Below are positions 10,420 to 21,366 of a stretch of 64,000 nt of DNA, one piece after another. The notes below the pieces were generated by a model. That model was not told where the DNA came from and did no database searches. It saw only the letters and a list, made by a program, of their open reading frames with translations. Positions within the stretch are counted from its first letter, which is position 1, and every line of letters begins with the position of its first letter. Position numbers and translations under genes: made by a program. The DNA comes from Megalopta genalis. Its lineage: Eukaryota > Arthropoda > Insecta > Hymenoptera > Halictidae. Where the stretch lies: assembly GCF_051020955.1 (NCBI RefSeq), contig NW_027476109.1, forward strand, positions 930,001 through 994,000, read 5' to 3'.

Positions 10420-11480
10420 TTCTTCTTAACAATCTCACTAATCTGCATACCAATGAACCCAGTATGCCGCAACTAGAATCCTCGCCTCAAGAGCAGTCGT
10501 GGTCTACAAAATTTAACTCAACCTCTAGTCTACAAATCTCCCAATTCCCAGGTATCCATAAACTCTGAGATAATAAAAATCAAACCAATCCAGACTTTTA
10601 CTATAATAAAAAATCTCCTGCTAACATGAAACTCAAAAATTCTAAAAAAAACAGATATTATAGCTGAATCCAGTACTAAATTCAAACCAGCACGTAATAA
10701 TACCGATCAAGATTCAAATGACTTCAACATTAACTTCCCCGTTCTTCCTAACATTCCTCTTCAGAACCGTTTCGCGTTTTTCACCGCGTTCGACAATCCA
10801 AACGACTCCAGTAACGCTAGTTCTTTCAACAACAAGCCCGAGGTCAATACATCTGCTGTTGCCAAGCCACACGCTTCGCAACACCTTGCACAACTTCAAA
10901 CGATTCTAGACAAGATTACAACTTCAAATATTCAGCTGTTAAATTCGAAAAAGAATTAACTGTCTCTTATGGCAACAGTTTTTTATTAAAATATAACAGA
11001 AATAATGTCCGCATTTAACTTTCAACCACCAACGACTTCAAACTACTAAAATTAGGTCTTCAAACTAAAAATATCACCTTCTACATATTCACAATCGAGA
11101 ACGAAAGAGCATTGGCAATGGTCCTCAAAGGTCTTCCAAACAGCACTCCCGAGGAAATAATCCAACAAATTATTTTGCAAGGAATAAATCCCACAGCCTG
11201 CTATCTCATTAAAGGTTCAAACGCCTACAGAGTCAATTTCTCAATGGGCGCCTCAATCCAGGATATTTACAAAATTAAATTCCTATTCAGGGCCAGGGAC
11301 AAGTACATGTCCAGGATCAAGCACACTCAGTACTACAGATGCCAAGCTTTTGGCCATTATTCTTCTAATTGCAATCTGCCCCCAGCATGTATTAAATGCG
11401 CAGGGCATCACCTCTCCAAAGATTGTTCCAAACCATATGAAGTCATCCCTAAATGTTTCAACTTGATGGAAATATCAAGG
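10420..11480 (+). pseudogene. Jockey-type non-LTR ORF1 (gag) with CCHC knuckles
   Basis: The 5' part is fragmented but includes PLQNRFAFFTAF at about 10755-10790, a hallmark-like stretch before the nucleic-acid-binding region. The frame from 11112 encodes MVLKGLPNSTPEEIIQQIIL, then YYRCQAFGHYSSNCNLPPAC, CIKCAGHHLSKDC and PKCFN, which is a run of CCHC-type zinc knuckles. ORF1 of this clade binds element RNA. Stops at about 10958 and in the 11000s break it, and past 11480 the frame no longer resembles ORF1 and no ORF2 follows. Confidence 0.8.
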
Positions 11481-11639
11481 AAGAAAGTGGATGTCGTTCC
11501 CGGTATGGCATACATTGGAGACCCACGCCTGCATCATGCTCATCAGGTCGAACCCTTTTGTCGGCCGTGTTTATCTGCCACCGGACAACCCCCTCATCCT
11601 TCTCATGGGCGACTACATGGACCTAGAGACAACGAACGA

Positions 11640-12120
11640 TGGATATTTAAGATACAACCCGTCATTAGGAAAAAGGTAAGCATCTTCTGTCTCGTCAGAG
11701 ATCTCGCCGAATATTCGATCCAGTACGAAAAAGGACAAGAATGGAAGAAACGTCCTTGCTTCAAAGAGAAGATAATCTACGCATCCCAACTCCCGAAGCT
11801 CAAGAAGCACGGTCACAACCTGAAATCCCTGTCGAATAATTATCGACGAACGATATAATAAATTCTAGTCCTAAAAATTATGATGAAATGTCAAATAGAA
11901 TACGACGACAAAATTCAAATTTGCAAATTAAAGAAGTTTATGAACCATTAGATTTAATTTGTCTTATGAAAGAATCTAAAACAGGATAATTTTGTAACCA
12001 ATATAGTGGTCCACACAAAGTTGTAGAAATCTTGCCGAATAGAAATACTAATTGGAGGTAATCTACGTATAGTACACACTAACAAATTGAAAATTGCACA
12101 TGTAAGTTCTAAATTTAATT
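11640..12120 (+). pseudogene. Ty3/gypsy pol C-terminal remnant
   Basis: In fragmented frames the sequence contains a segment around 11935-12090 with the YSGPHKVVEILPN and HTNKLKI themes typical of the C-terminal integrase region of gypsy-type pol. Several stops interrupt it (for example at about 11988 and 12058). Only the tail of pol is present, no LTR is visible close by, and the join with the Jockey ORF1 around 11480-11640 is not resolved. Confidence 0.6.
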
Positions 12121-12424
12121 AACAAATAACGATACAATTAACCATGATGCCACATATGTATTACGTATCAACGAATATTCATTAGACTTTAAAATTCCAG
12201 TACCAAGTCAAGGTAAATTCTCAGAAATTTCTTGCAATTCAACGAACCAATGGATGATGTGATTCTACCAAAGCACGACGAAACTCGCTGAAGCGTACCA
12301 CAATCAAAGCCGTTATCTGTATCCGATGGAAGACAACTCGACAACTTCCGTGATGGTAGCAGATAGTTACTGAGTGTCATGGAAACATCAGAACCACATT
12401 TCGAAACGTACCCGTAGAAAACAG
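12121..12424. other. Unassigned 300 bp between gypsy remnant and block A
   Basis: Short frames only. It might be the region downstream of gypsy pol, but nothing is recognisable. Confidence 0.3.
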
Positions 12425-12926
12425 CATCCTGTATACCTGCGATAAAAATATCATCTATAGAATACGATAGAATACAGAAGTAAAATTCGCCCCAGGAGTT
12501 CACCCGCATTGACTTATTTAATTATATCATCAAAAATAATTTATTTCTGATTATAGAGAAATAAGATTTTTGAATATTCTAACAATTTAAATTACTGTCC
12601 CAAATAAAATATGTTTTTAATAATTCATGACGTTCGTCAAATTCGAAATTGTCAAGTTTACTGAAAAAGATATTGTCATTCCGAAACTAGTCTCGAACAC
12701 ATTTCCGAAACTCGATCACAAACCCAAATTATGTAAATAACTTCATTTCACATAAAAACAATGTTAGCGCATAGGATTTTTTGAAATTAGAATGTTACGA
12801 CCCAAAATATTGCGAGAAATGTATTGCACTGTTATATAAACAATATAAACATTTACCATTTCTGTCTTTTTTAAAAACGTTCACAAAACCTCCAGTACGA
12901 ATGAAAAATTACTTTCCTGACCGAGT
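12425..12926 (+). repeat. Block A, part 1: low-copy repeat, inverse of 52712-53172
   Basis: Read as reverse complement, this matches 52712-53172 with few differences, including GTCAATGCGGGTGAACTCC and TGTATTCTATCGTATTCT. Both copies contain a trace of protein beginning KLECYDPKYCE and running to FFPDR/YFPDR, on the plus strand here and minus in block B. The protein family is unknown. The match ends at CGAGTC, where block B continues for another 155 bp that this copy lacks. Confidence 0.85.
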
Positions 12927-13329
12927 CTATAGCAACCAGTCGTGCGCACAATAGGAACCTCAGTCCTCGTGCAAACGACCAACGTAATTTATGACTCTCC
13001 TGCGAAGAAGCTATTTTTGAGATGACAAGTCCCAAACCTTGACAGCACATGTTTGCAATAGAGTTTTTTAGAGATACCTCAATAGCTAACAGAGACCATT
13101 ATAAATTAGGAGAGTTTCCGAAGGGTACTCGAAGCGGAAGCAACGACCCAAGGGCCATGTGGTCCGACGCGGGTGACCCGGAGGAAAAGTTCCACACGTT
13201 GCCACGTACAACTCATTATCCCCTTCGATTACCACGCCGTCCCGAAAATACGCAAAGAGCGTAAGGGACAGGCGGTAAAAAGGACAAAATGAACAACGCT
13301 GATTGGAAAGGCCCAACGCGTGGGGTTGG

Positions 13330-13916
13330 TGCCCCATTGGATCCCTCCATCGGTGTTGATTACCCATAGCTTCGGCCCTGTCGGACAGAGAGAAGCGAGC
13401 AGCGAAGCACATGGCGGCAAAACGTCGTGTACATGTTGCCGACGAACATTTTCTCGACCTACTCGAAATGTACATCGTTCCGACACTTCTATCGGGCCGT
13501 TTCTTCTTCAGAAATGTCTACAGAATCCGATCCTGCGTAGAGTTTTCGTGCTGAACAAAAAACTTTTCGTAAAAATACAAAAATATTGCGCAGAAACTGC
13601 TCACGTCGACACTTTTTTAAACTTTGACATCAATTTGTTGCTATTTAGGACCAGAAACAATTAATAAATTGCATGCCACTATATTCGGGAAACTCTCCTC
13701 TATCTTTTAACACCAATTAGAACTTTCTAACGTTTGTACTTTTCATGCAATACCTCATTATTGTCGAAAATTTTGGGTTCTTACAAAAGTTCGTTTATTT
13801 AAAAAACTGAGGGTGATGGAGCAATTCGGTTTTCGGATTCTTGTTCAGGGAGTGAAGCTCTACAAGAATTTCATAGTGGCTATAGAAACCCAAAAATCGT
13901 GTCGGACAGTGTTATC
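13330..13916 (+). repeat. 587-bp dispersed repeat, copy 1
   Basis: It is nearly identical to 24274-24859 in the same orientation, starting TGCCCCATTGGATCCCTCC and ending CGTGTCGGACAGTGTTATC. It has no terminal inverted repeats. Both copies sit inside piggyBac remnants: here upstream of the C-terminal domain, there just after a KWFD motif. It may therefore be an internal segment of a rearranged non-autonomous piggyBac family. The ORFs across it on both strands look accidental. Confidence 0.9.
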
Positions 13917-14210
13917 AATGTTTATGTATTGTACAAAGCATGGCCTAATACTAAAAAGCTTTCTCGTGTAACAGTAAAACGTGGAGAGCCATCATCCAGC
14001 GATAAGGAACAGCGACTAGATGAAAAACTACACATAATTACACTGCATCCCCAGAATAAACACAAGGATTGTGCAGTTTGTTCTAACCGAAAAGTTCCAC
14101 GTGGTAGAAAGGAAACGTCATATATATGCGAAACCTGCGACAGAAAACCAGGATTGCATGCTGGACAATGCTTCAAACGGTACCATACAATGGTTAATTA
14201 TAAGCTGTAA
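13912..14210 (+). pseudogene. piggyBac transposase C-terminal Cys-rich domain
   Basis: The frame reads INVYVLYKAWPN, then HKDCAVCSNRKVPRGRKETS, YICETCDRKPGLHAGQCF and KRYHTMVNYKL before the stop at 14208-14210. The CxxC...CxxC...H...C...H order is the zinc-binding tail that recognises subterminal DNA in piggyBac transposases. The catalytic domain is missing, so this is a remnant. Confidence 0.9.
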
Positions 14211-14552
14211 ACAATAAACAAATTGTTGGGATCTGTCTTGATCCTGATCTGTAACATGTCGGTGTTTTGGTGATTGTTTCAGAGTAATCTGAAACAATCA
14301 AATATAAAAGTATATAAGGAAATGTTTTATAAATAAATTATGTTTTGTTCCAACCTTGTGTTCGCGTCGCACAACACAAATGTTTAAAAATTTTACAATT
14401 TTATTGTATACATGCACTAATTCATAAGTCCGTTACGTCAGTAAGATCATGCATGCTTTCCACAATAAACGCTACCAAGCGGACAAGCGACTGCTGAAAT
14501 CTGCGCGGACCTGCTGAAATGAAACGGTGAAAAGCGTTCGGACCGCAAAGGG

Positions 14553-16335
14553 TTTAAACCAATGATACTACTATGAAAAACATCAGAAATAAGTTTATTA
14601 TTTAACACTACAATATTATAAATGCTTAACTTTGCTCGAAAAGATTCGACATACCTACTTTTTAACTTTGCAGCTCACTTAATAGACAACAAGGTTTTGT
14701 CCACGCAAAAGTTGCTACAACTAGACAATCTGCATTATCAATTTCATCGAATGAATGTTCCAACTTGAACATTTTAAACATGGATTTTTATAAATCTAGA
14801 GTATTTGATTTAATCGTGTCAGAATAGGAAGCAGACAGTAAATTGATCAACGAACTCAAGAAAGCAATATCTCTAGTGGCAGTAGGATTTGAATGTAGAA
14901 ATAAGTAGCAAGGCAATCGATCCTCTGAAGCTGTATTGCTTGATGTCCGAATATAGTTGCATAGATAATATACACGGCTTCGCAGAAACACTTCTGGTCC
15001 TGTTCACCCCGATGTTTCAGACTGTTAACCAAATTCAGGAAAGTTTGGTATGAAAGATCCAAAAGCAATCCTCAAATCCTTGCTCCAAAGGTACATCGAA
15101 ATTCAGATCAATGTAGTCTTACTTTTCTTGTTAGGTACTTCCGCAATAGCGCCATACAAAGTCTCAAGCAGAAGAACCAGTCCTCTGGATATCTGCTGAA
15201 CACTGACGTCAATCTTGACATGAAAACTGCATCACTCAACTTCCATGTTGACCCAATCGGTTTTTGTTGACGGTAAAAACCGTAAATCATCAAGCAGGAA
15301 AATTCCTGCTTTCTGTATTTCCACTTCAATATTTACCAGGAATCGTGCATTCTTGCTATTTTTCATTATGTGATTAATATTGTTGTCAGTTTACCAAGAA
15401 TGTATCCAGTGCGCGTTACTTTTCTTGTTATGTACACCATTTGAAATTTTGTAACCCTGAATTAATCAGCAATTATTCCGAAATACTTTGGAAATTGAAG
15501 TCGATAGTTGTGAAGTTACCTCATCATTTTTTGAAAATGGCTATATTTGCCTATAATTAATACTTAAGGAAGCATCGCTCCAATATCGAAAGATATGAGA
15601 TAATTAATAGCCCAGCCATGGTTGTCTTCGACTACTGAAACCAAGCTGTAGTACTATCATTAATGCATTTCGAATAATTTGGTTTCTCTGAATAACATAA
15701 CAGTAGGTGTTGCACTGCTTTCTTCATTCCATATTATAACCAATACAGAAACTTTTAGTTATTTTGTGCGCGTAGAGTACAAGAAATGTTCTGCACACTA
15801 CCAAGAATGCACAGCTCTGTAGTAATCAAAAATGGAGTATTCACAATCAGTTCCATTTAATGCAACTCTTCATTTGTGGTGAAATTAGATGTTGGCGATT
15901 CCGTTGCTGATTCCGAATATTGGAAATTTGTCAAGCAACAACCCGACCCAACTATAAATTTTCCAATACAGATCCAGTACACTGAAGAAAATAGCTCCGT
16001 GCGTTTAAAATCAAATCGATCAATTTTAGATCGCCAATCGATTACCTCCTTTTTATTGGTATCACTTGGATCGATGCATAAGAACTCTGGCGCGACGTTT
16101 AAGTCGAGCTCAGCTGTTCGAGCTCGACGCCAGTCCAGGTAGACAACCCGTACTAAACACATCAAACAGTCTTCTGTTTGTATCGTTGCAATTTATTCAT
16201 CACCTAGGTTATCCTTCCAATAATCCCAATATCAAATCCATTATTTATTTTCATCAACATTATTTAAAATACCAAAATTATGAAATCCTTTTTCGAAAAT
16301 TATCGGTTAGTGCGAAATTGGTTTAGTCATGTGTA
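14553..16335 (+). repeat. Block A, part 2: inverse of 51023-52556 and 49432-49510
   Basis: The reverse complement matches block B almost continuously, for example ACATGGATTTTTATAAATCT and CGATTGATCAATTTTAGA-type tracts. It carries shared coding-like traces on the minus strand (YQTFLNLVNSLKHRGEQDQ at about 15000; GSTWKLSDAVFMSRL at about 15230) and on the plus strand (VKLDVGDSVADSEYWKFVKQ at about 15880). The frames are broken in both copies and I do not recognise the family. A hairpin GTCGAGCTCAGCTGTTCGAG lies at about 16100. The match reaches 16335 and then ends. Confidence 0.85.
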
Positions 16336-16690
16336 TATAAACCAGTGTATTACAAAAGATGAAAGGTAACATTCTCTATTATTCCGAAAATGTCTAGACA
16401 TATAAGTTAACATAATAAAAAACATGGGGAATACTTAGGCATATATGCAAACTAGTATTTTTGTAATTTCTATTGCGTGTTTCGTCCAAATTTTAATAGG
16501 AGTTTGGAGACAAATGTTTTATTTTATTTTCTTCTCATGGTTACTCTGGGGTTTTAATAATGTCAAGTAGAAAGTTGATTGAAGTCATAGAAAATGCTCA
16601 CTGGAAGTGTGACATACAAAGAACATTCCTGACATATTTTTCATAGCTTATTCACGTACTTTAAATTCGCTCAAGAATAATTATTCAGCC
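16336..16690. other. AT-rich unassigned stretch
   Basis: No open frame or known element is visible. The 5' end of piggyBac 2 must lie here or just after, but no TTAACCCCTTGG-like end matching its 3' terminus was found. Confidence 0.3.
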
Positions 16691-16725
16691 ACAGGAAAAG
16701 AACGTCGAACATAACGTCTGTGACA

Positions 16726-16856
16726 CGTCATTCACTTTTTCCCCTAGGAGCAGATGACGTGTTTAAGAGGTCAAACCAAAAAAAACTCTTGGGTACATTT
16801 GACGTCTGAGAGACGTCATTCACTTGTTTTCCCTAGGAGCGGATGACGTGTCTAAA
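16726..16856 (+). repeat. Two direct subterminal repeats of piggyBac 2
   Basis: Each about 40-bp copy has the form GACGTCATTCACTT, then T/C-rich spacer, CCCTAGGAGC, and GATGACGTGT. The two GACGTCAT/ATGACGT halves are inverted relative to each other, so each copy is a palindrome-like unit. Such repeats are plausible transposase binding sites; that is inference. Confidence 0.7.
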
Positions 16857-16971
16857 ACGTTATTTGAGGTTAGGCACAATTCTGTTGATTTCATTGTAGC
16901 TTGTATCAGTCATAATAGAAGAGGCAATTACAGTATTTCGGTGAACATTATTTGCGATACACTGCGCCATT

Positions 16972-18571
16972 ATGTCAAAAACAAGGAATATATTTTATGA
17001 TAGTGATAGCGAAAGTGACTTTGAGAAATCTGAAGAATTGTTTAGTGATTCTGAAATTGACAATTACAATGAAATACAAAGCGAAGGTGATGAAGACGAT
17101 ATTGAAATAGAATATGATGACAATTTTAATATAATATTAAGGTTTCGAAGACGCACAAGACGTCTATCGAGCAGTGATAGTGAATCTTCTCGTGAACCAG
17201 TATCAGAGGAATGGATTTGGGAAGAAGAAGATAATGTAGCCGATATAAAAAGTTTTTCTGAAATATCTGGAATTAATCCTTTGAGCCTGCGTAGACTAGG
17301 TGGTAATCCTACGCCTTTAGATGTTTTGAAAAAAGTCTTGAATGAAGATTTTTGGGACACTATAGTGGAAGAGAAGAATAGATATGCCAGACAAGTGATA
17401 GAAAAAGAAGGTTGTGTAACAAAAAAAAACCAAAGGTGGTTTCCTGTAAGTTCTGATGAAATGAAAGCTTATATTGCATTATGCATCTTGATGTCGCAAA
17501 TGAAGAAGCCGAAAATGCATATGTATTGGTCAAAAAGATATGCAATAAGTACTCCAATATTTGCCAGCACTATGCCACGCGATAGATTTTTTGATATTTC
17601 AAGCTTTCTACATTTTACGGATAATGAAAAGGAAAATAAAGATGACAGAATAAGAAAGATTAGAAATATAGTGGATTACCTAAATACTACATTTTGTTAC
17701 CTTTATACTCCTGATAATGAAGTAGCTATTGATGAATCGTTAATGAAATTCAAAGGTCGATTGAGTTTTATTCAATTTATTGCCTCCAAAAGAGCTCGTT
17801 TTGGCATAAAATTTTATAAACTTTGCGAATCTACATCAGGTTATTGTATTCGTTTCAAAATTTATGTTGGCAAGGATAAAATCCAGGGAAGTGATATACC
17901 TGCTACTGAGAGTGTAGTCATGGAAGTGGCACAGACGTTACTAAAAAATGATACGAATGCTGTTGGAACTGTTCGGAAAAAAACAGGAAGAATATGCCAA
18001 AGGTGTTTTCTTCAATGAAGTTGAAAAAAGGAGAAGTCAAAACTTTATCCAGTCACGATTTATTGGCTTTGAAAAAGACGTTCATATACTTAGCACGAAA
18101 CATTCAAATGCTGATTTGATAAACACAGGCAAAAGGAGAAGAAATGAAGGTGGCGATAGCAAAAATATTATAAAACCGGCATTTGTGCTTGAGTATAATA
18201 AAGGTATGGGAAGCGTTGATAAACAAAACCAATTGCTAGCGTGCTTCCCAGTTATGAGAAAATGTGTAAAGGGTTATAAGAAAATGTTTTTTTATCTAAT
18301 AGATATGGCCTTTTATAATGCTCATGTTTTATATTCTAAAATCAATTGCACAACCAAGGCAGGCATTACTTCCTTTCGTTTAGCTATTGCCGAAGAATTG
18401 CTGGAGCAATTGTCATTGGCAAATTATAAACGTCGTGGACGTCCGTCAAGTAGCGATACACCATTTCGTTTGGCAGCGAAAAATTGGGCACACTTTCCTA
18501 AGAACATTCCATCAACTAAGTCCAAGCAACACCCTGGAAAAAGGTGTACTGCATTTACCTACTTGCTTTGA
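16972..18571 (+). pseudogene. piggyBac transposase 2, catalytic Asp 2 and zinc tail deleted
   Basis: The frame 16972-18018 gives an acidic Ser-rich N-terminus (MSKTRNIFYDSDSESDF), RDRFFDISSFLHFTDN and VAIDESLMKFKGRLSF with catalytic Asp 1. Sequence then jumps from EVAQTLLK to NDTNAVGTVRKK, so the block with Asp 2 is absent. After a frameshift the frame 17948-18571 continues with KDVHILSTKHSNAD and LEYNKGMGSVDKQNQLL, which carries Asp 3. A second deletion fuses KRCTAF to a distant part; CFEKYHTLHNY, the end of the zinc tail, is in another frame at about 18567-18599. The protein is about 100 residues shorter than usual. Deletions, not scattered stops, dominate, so it is fairly young. Confidence 0.92.
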
Positions 18572-19188
18572 AAAATATCACACTCTGCATAATTATTAGT
18601 AATTGGGTTTTTGTTATAGCTTGAATTTATTTCATTTAGTTTTATTTTGTTGTTATTAATTTATTTTTGTTTTGCAATTCTAATTACTTGAAGACATCTT
18701 AATACTACATATGTCACTAATATTTTAGAAATAAATAAATTCTTACGTAAAATGTACTGCTTTTACATACTACTCCAAGCAACCAAAAATTATATCCGTT
18801 CCACATGCAAATATTTTATCAAATAAATCCATACCCAAGGGGTTAAGACATCCACAACCCACACTCTCGATTAGAGCCAAAAGTCCAAATATCCAAATAT
18901 CCAAATAACCAAATCGACGACCCAAGCATCTTTTGCAAACGCAATTCAATAGATGAAACTGTTATAACAGCGAAGCCAAGATGAGAAGAAACAATGATGC
19001 AAACACCACTTATCTACTATCTCCCAGGAGCCTCATCTACGCCATTACATTCACCAATAATCTCACCTGCCAAGATCAGTGAACCAAGTATAACTTAGTC
19101 TATCCTGATTACGAATCTAAATCCCAGGAAAACAGCAGTTCAACTGATGGAGACGAACCAGATATTAGCCCAATTTTGCCACAACCTA

Positions 19189-19875
19189 TGTACGGTCCCG
19201 AAAGGACACATGCTGCCGTCCCCATAAACGACCAGCGGTCAAGGGTCCGCATCCCTTGCGCTGCACGTGCGATCACTCGAGATACTCTCGGTCTCGGGTT
19301 TCGAGAAATCGTCGTCATGCTGCCTCGGGGTAACGTCTCGCTCCGGGATTCTCAGCCGTTTTCGGCATTTTTTGGGATTTTCCCAACATTGACTTGAGGG
19401 TGGGCTTGCGTCCTCCGCCGAGGAGGGGATTTTCGAGAAGATTATCCTCCCTCAAGTCGATCAGCGAATGGGGATGACGTTTCCCCCAAATGGGGCCTTA
19501 TCGAGGCATTCCGCGAGGCGATAAAAGGACGATACTCCGAAGCAGCAGGGCAGAGACAAAAGAGACAAGATAGAGATACGATAGAGACAAGATAGAGACA
19601 AGATAGAGACACGATAGAGACAAGAAAGGGACACGAAATAAGACACGAAATAAGACACGACATAAGACGCGACCAACAGAATTTTCGAGCGAGGCGTCGA
19701 TAAACGGCTATCGGCCAAATATTGTTAAACCGACCGATTCCTACAACCACTGATCCGTTGAAAGAGTCGCCCAATGTTAAATCGGCCGGCGACAAGTGCG
19801 GAATAGAAAATTGTTCAATAAATTTTGTTATTTGAACCGAACAAGTTTTTAATATCCTCGGCACGAGAAACTACA
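19189..19875 (+). mobile_element. Solo LTR (687 bp) with 5-bp TSD ACCTA
   Basis: It starts TGTACGGTCCCG and ends GAGAAACTACA, so it has TG...CA termini. It is flanked by ACCTA at 19184-19188 and 19876-19880. A TATA-like GATAAAAGG sits at about 19520 and a CAATAAA polyadenylation signal at about 19817. No internal region is present, so it is a recombined solo LTR, probably Ty3/gypsy-type from the 5-bp duplication. A purine-rich tandem AGAGACAAGAT-type repeat lies at 19551-19625. Confidence 0.9.
19551..19675 (+). repeat. Short tandem AGA(G/C)A(C/A)AAGATAG-type repeats inside the solo LTR
   Basis: Repeated GAGACAAGATA and GAGACACGATA units, then GACACGAAATAA units, span about 125 bp between the TATA-like box and the polyadenylation signal, so they would be transcribed. 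Confidence 0.75.
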
Positions 19876-20319
19876 ACCTACGAACACGGATAACATTGTC
19901 ACACCAGCAGATGAAATTCGATGAAAATTAATAGAAGAAGCTCGCAGTAGATTAATCGCAGGTCACAAGGGTCTAACGGAAACCGTAAATCAATTAACCC
20001 TTTCGGTACTACCGCCGCCTGTTGGCGGTATCCACGGAAAGTTATGTGGGCGCTACCGTCGCCCGTTAACAGCACCAACAGAAAGTTATGCGGGTATGAT
20101 TACTCTCTATAGTACACATTACTTTACTATTCTGTGTTTAAAATTCCCGGCTGTTCTAATCGTTCCATTATAATATATAATTAGTAACAGTCAACAGCGT
20201 GCCTTAATTATATATGTTTTATAATATATAGATAAGCTACGAAAAACAAATTGGAATGTTTGCTTATATCGTTAATTTTTTGAATGTATAACTTACAATT
20301 TGAATTTAGTTCCCTTCAG

Positions 20320-20970
20320 GATGAGTGTAAAACGCTTGAAAGGAGAACAATTGATAAAGGAAATCATTGATTCCAAAAAAGATTCTGATGAAGAAAATGA
20401 ATATAACTTAGCATTTCGCAAAAGGAGGAACAATCGAGCACGTGTACTTAGCACCTCGGAATCTGAAGAAGCAGAAGAGCCTGAAGTACGAATTGATACT
20501 CCTTCTAGCATCAAATGGACATCAAAGAAGCTTAGTCCAAAAATTCATGATTTTACGCCACATCATTCGGGAGTAGTAGGGAACAATTTAAATCGTTCGT
20601 CGAGAATTTTGGATTACTTCAGACTACTTTTTTCTGAAAGATTTAGTTAAATTTATTGTGGAAAAAACAAACAATTACCGGTGTCGATAGCTCAAAAGGG
20701 ATCATTTGAACGCTTCAGAAGGGATGGAAGTGGATGAATTATATTGTTTTATTGTTGCGTCGTTATTAATGACGCGAATCAAAAAGCTATCCTTAAATGA
20801 ATATTGGTCTAAAGATAAAGCTTCTCCGAAGCGATATTTTCAGTCAAATTATGAGTAGAGATCGCAACTTTTCATTATTGAAAATGTTGCATTTTACGGA
20901 CATAGTCGGCCACACTGCCGATCGTTTACACAAAATAAATGAAGTAGTGGAAATGTTACGAACATCATTT
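20320..20970 (+). pseudogene. piggyBac transposase 3, N-terminal half
   Basis: Frame 20320-20650 encodes MSVKRLKGEQLIKEIIDSKK and an acidic region. Further frames give SRDRNFSLLKMLHFTDIVG and NEVVEMLRTSF up to the insertion point of S1 at 20970. Frameshifts and stops at about 20648 and 20740 occur independently of the insertion. Confidence 0.85.
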
Positions 20971-21366
20971 GTGCCCATAATTATGAAAGTGGTCTAAGTC
21001 AAAATTTAAAAAAAAATGAATTTATCACTTATTTCACACGACATGATTTTAAACTAAATTTATTCAATGTAATTTTTACGATATCGTCAAAAATGAACCT
21101 TTAGATAGTAGTTGTAATTACAACGTGTTTAGTGTTAATTATAAAAGTGGTCTAAGTCAACAATTTAAAGAAATTATATAAACGTAACTTGAAAATACCG
21201 CGTGGCCCTCTTTGTCGCGTTTCTGAACTACATAATAAATCGATAAAATAAATGACAATCAAATAACAGAAATGCCAATTCATTCCGGTTTATCTAACAA
21301 TATAACTCAGTTGGGCTCTTCGGAACTTATATTATTGGCGGCAAATAGTTTATATATTTTGCCACT

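Larger units (their letters stand above)
12927..14552 (+). mobile_element. piggyBac 3' fragment inserted in block A (5' end lost)
   Basis: The right end is ACCGCAAAGGG followed by TTTAAA (14553-14558), that is, TTAA target plus CCCTTTGCGGT read inward. Block B is uninterrupted at the same place (TTTAAA at 52551-52556). The element contains the Cys-rich transposase tail (13912-14210) and one copy of a 587-bp repeat (13330-13916). Its left end, together with about 155 bp of block A, is missing. A short stretch 12927-13329 is unassigned. Confidence 0.8.
16700..18842 (+). mobile_element. piggyBac element 2 with 3' TIR at TTAA
   Basis: The 3' end is CCATACCCAAGGGG followed by TTAA at 18843-18846, i.e. 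TTAACCCCTTGGG read inward. Upstream of the ORF are two direct copies of a subterminal motif, GACGTCATTCACTT...CCCTAGGAGC(A/G)GATGACGTGT (about 16726-16765 and 16814-16856). The 5' TIR was not located. The transposase has internal deletions. Confidence 0.8.
18847..19993 (+). pseudogene. Ty3/gypsy pol fragment (RNase H-integrase linker), split by a solo LTR
   Basis: The fragment lies exactly between the TTAA of piggyBac 2 (18843) and that of piggyBac 3 (19994). The left part ends at 19188 and the right part runs 19881-19993, with a short HKGLTET motif matching the zinc-binding H2C2 region at the start of gypsy integrase. When the LTR and one target copy are ignored, the reading frame is continuous across the junction. 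A stop at about 19922 shows decay. Confidence 0.7.

Noticed and set aside
13086..13486. Overlapping ORFs on both strands in the 587-bp repeat
   Set aside because: The two copies do not preserve the frames consistently and no motif is present.
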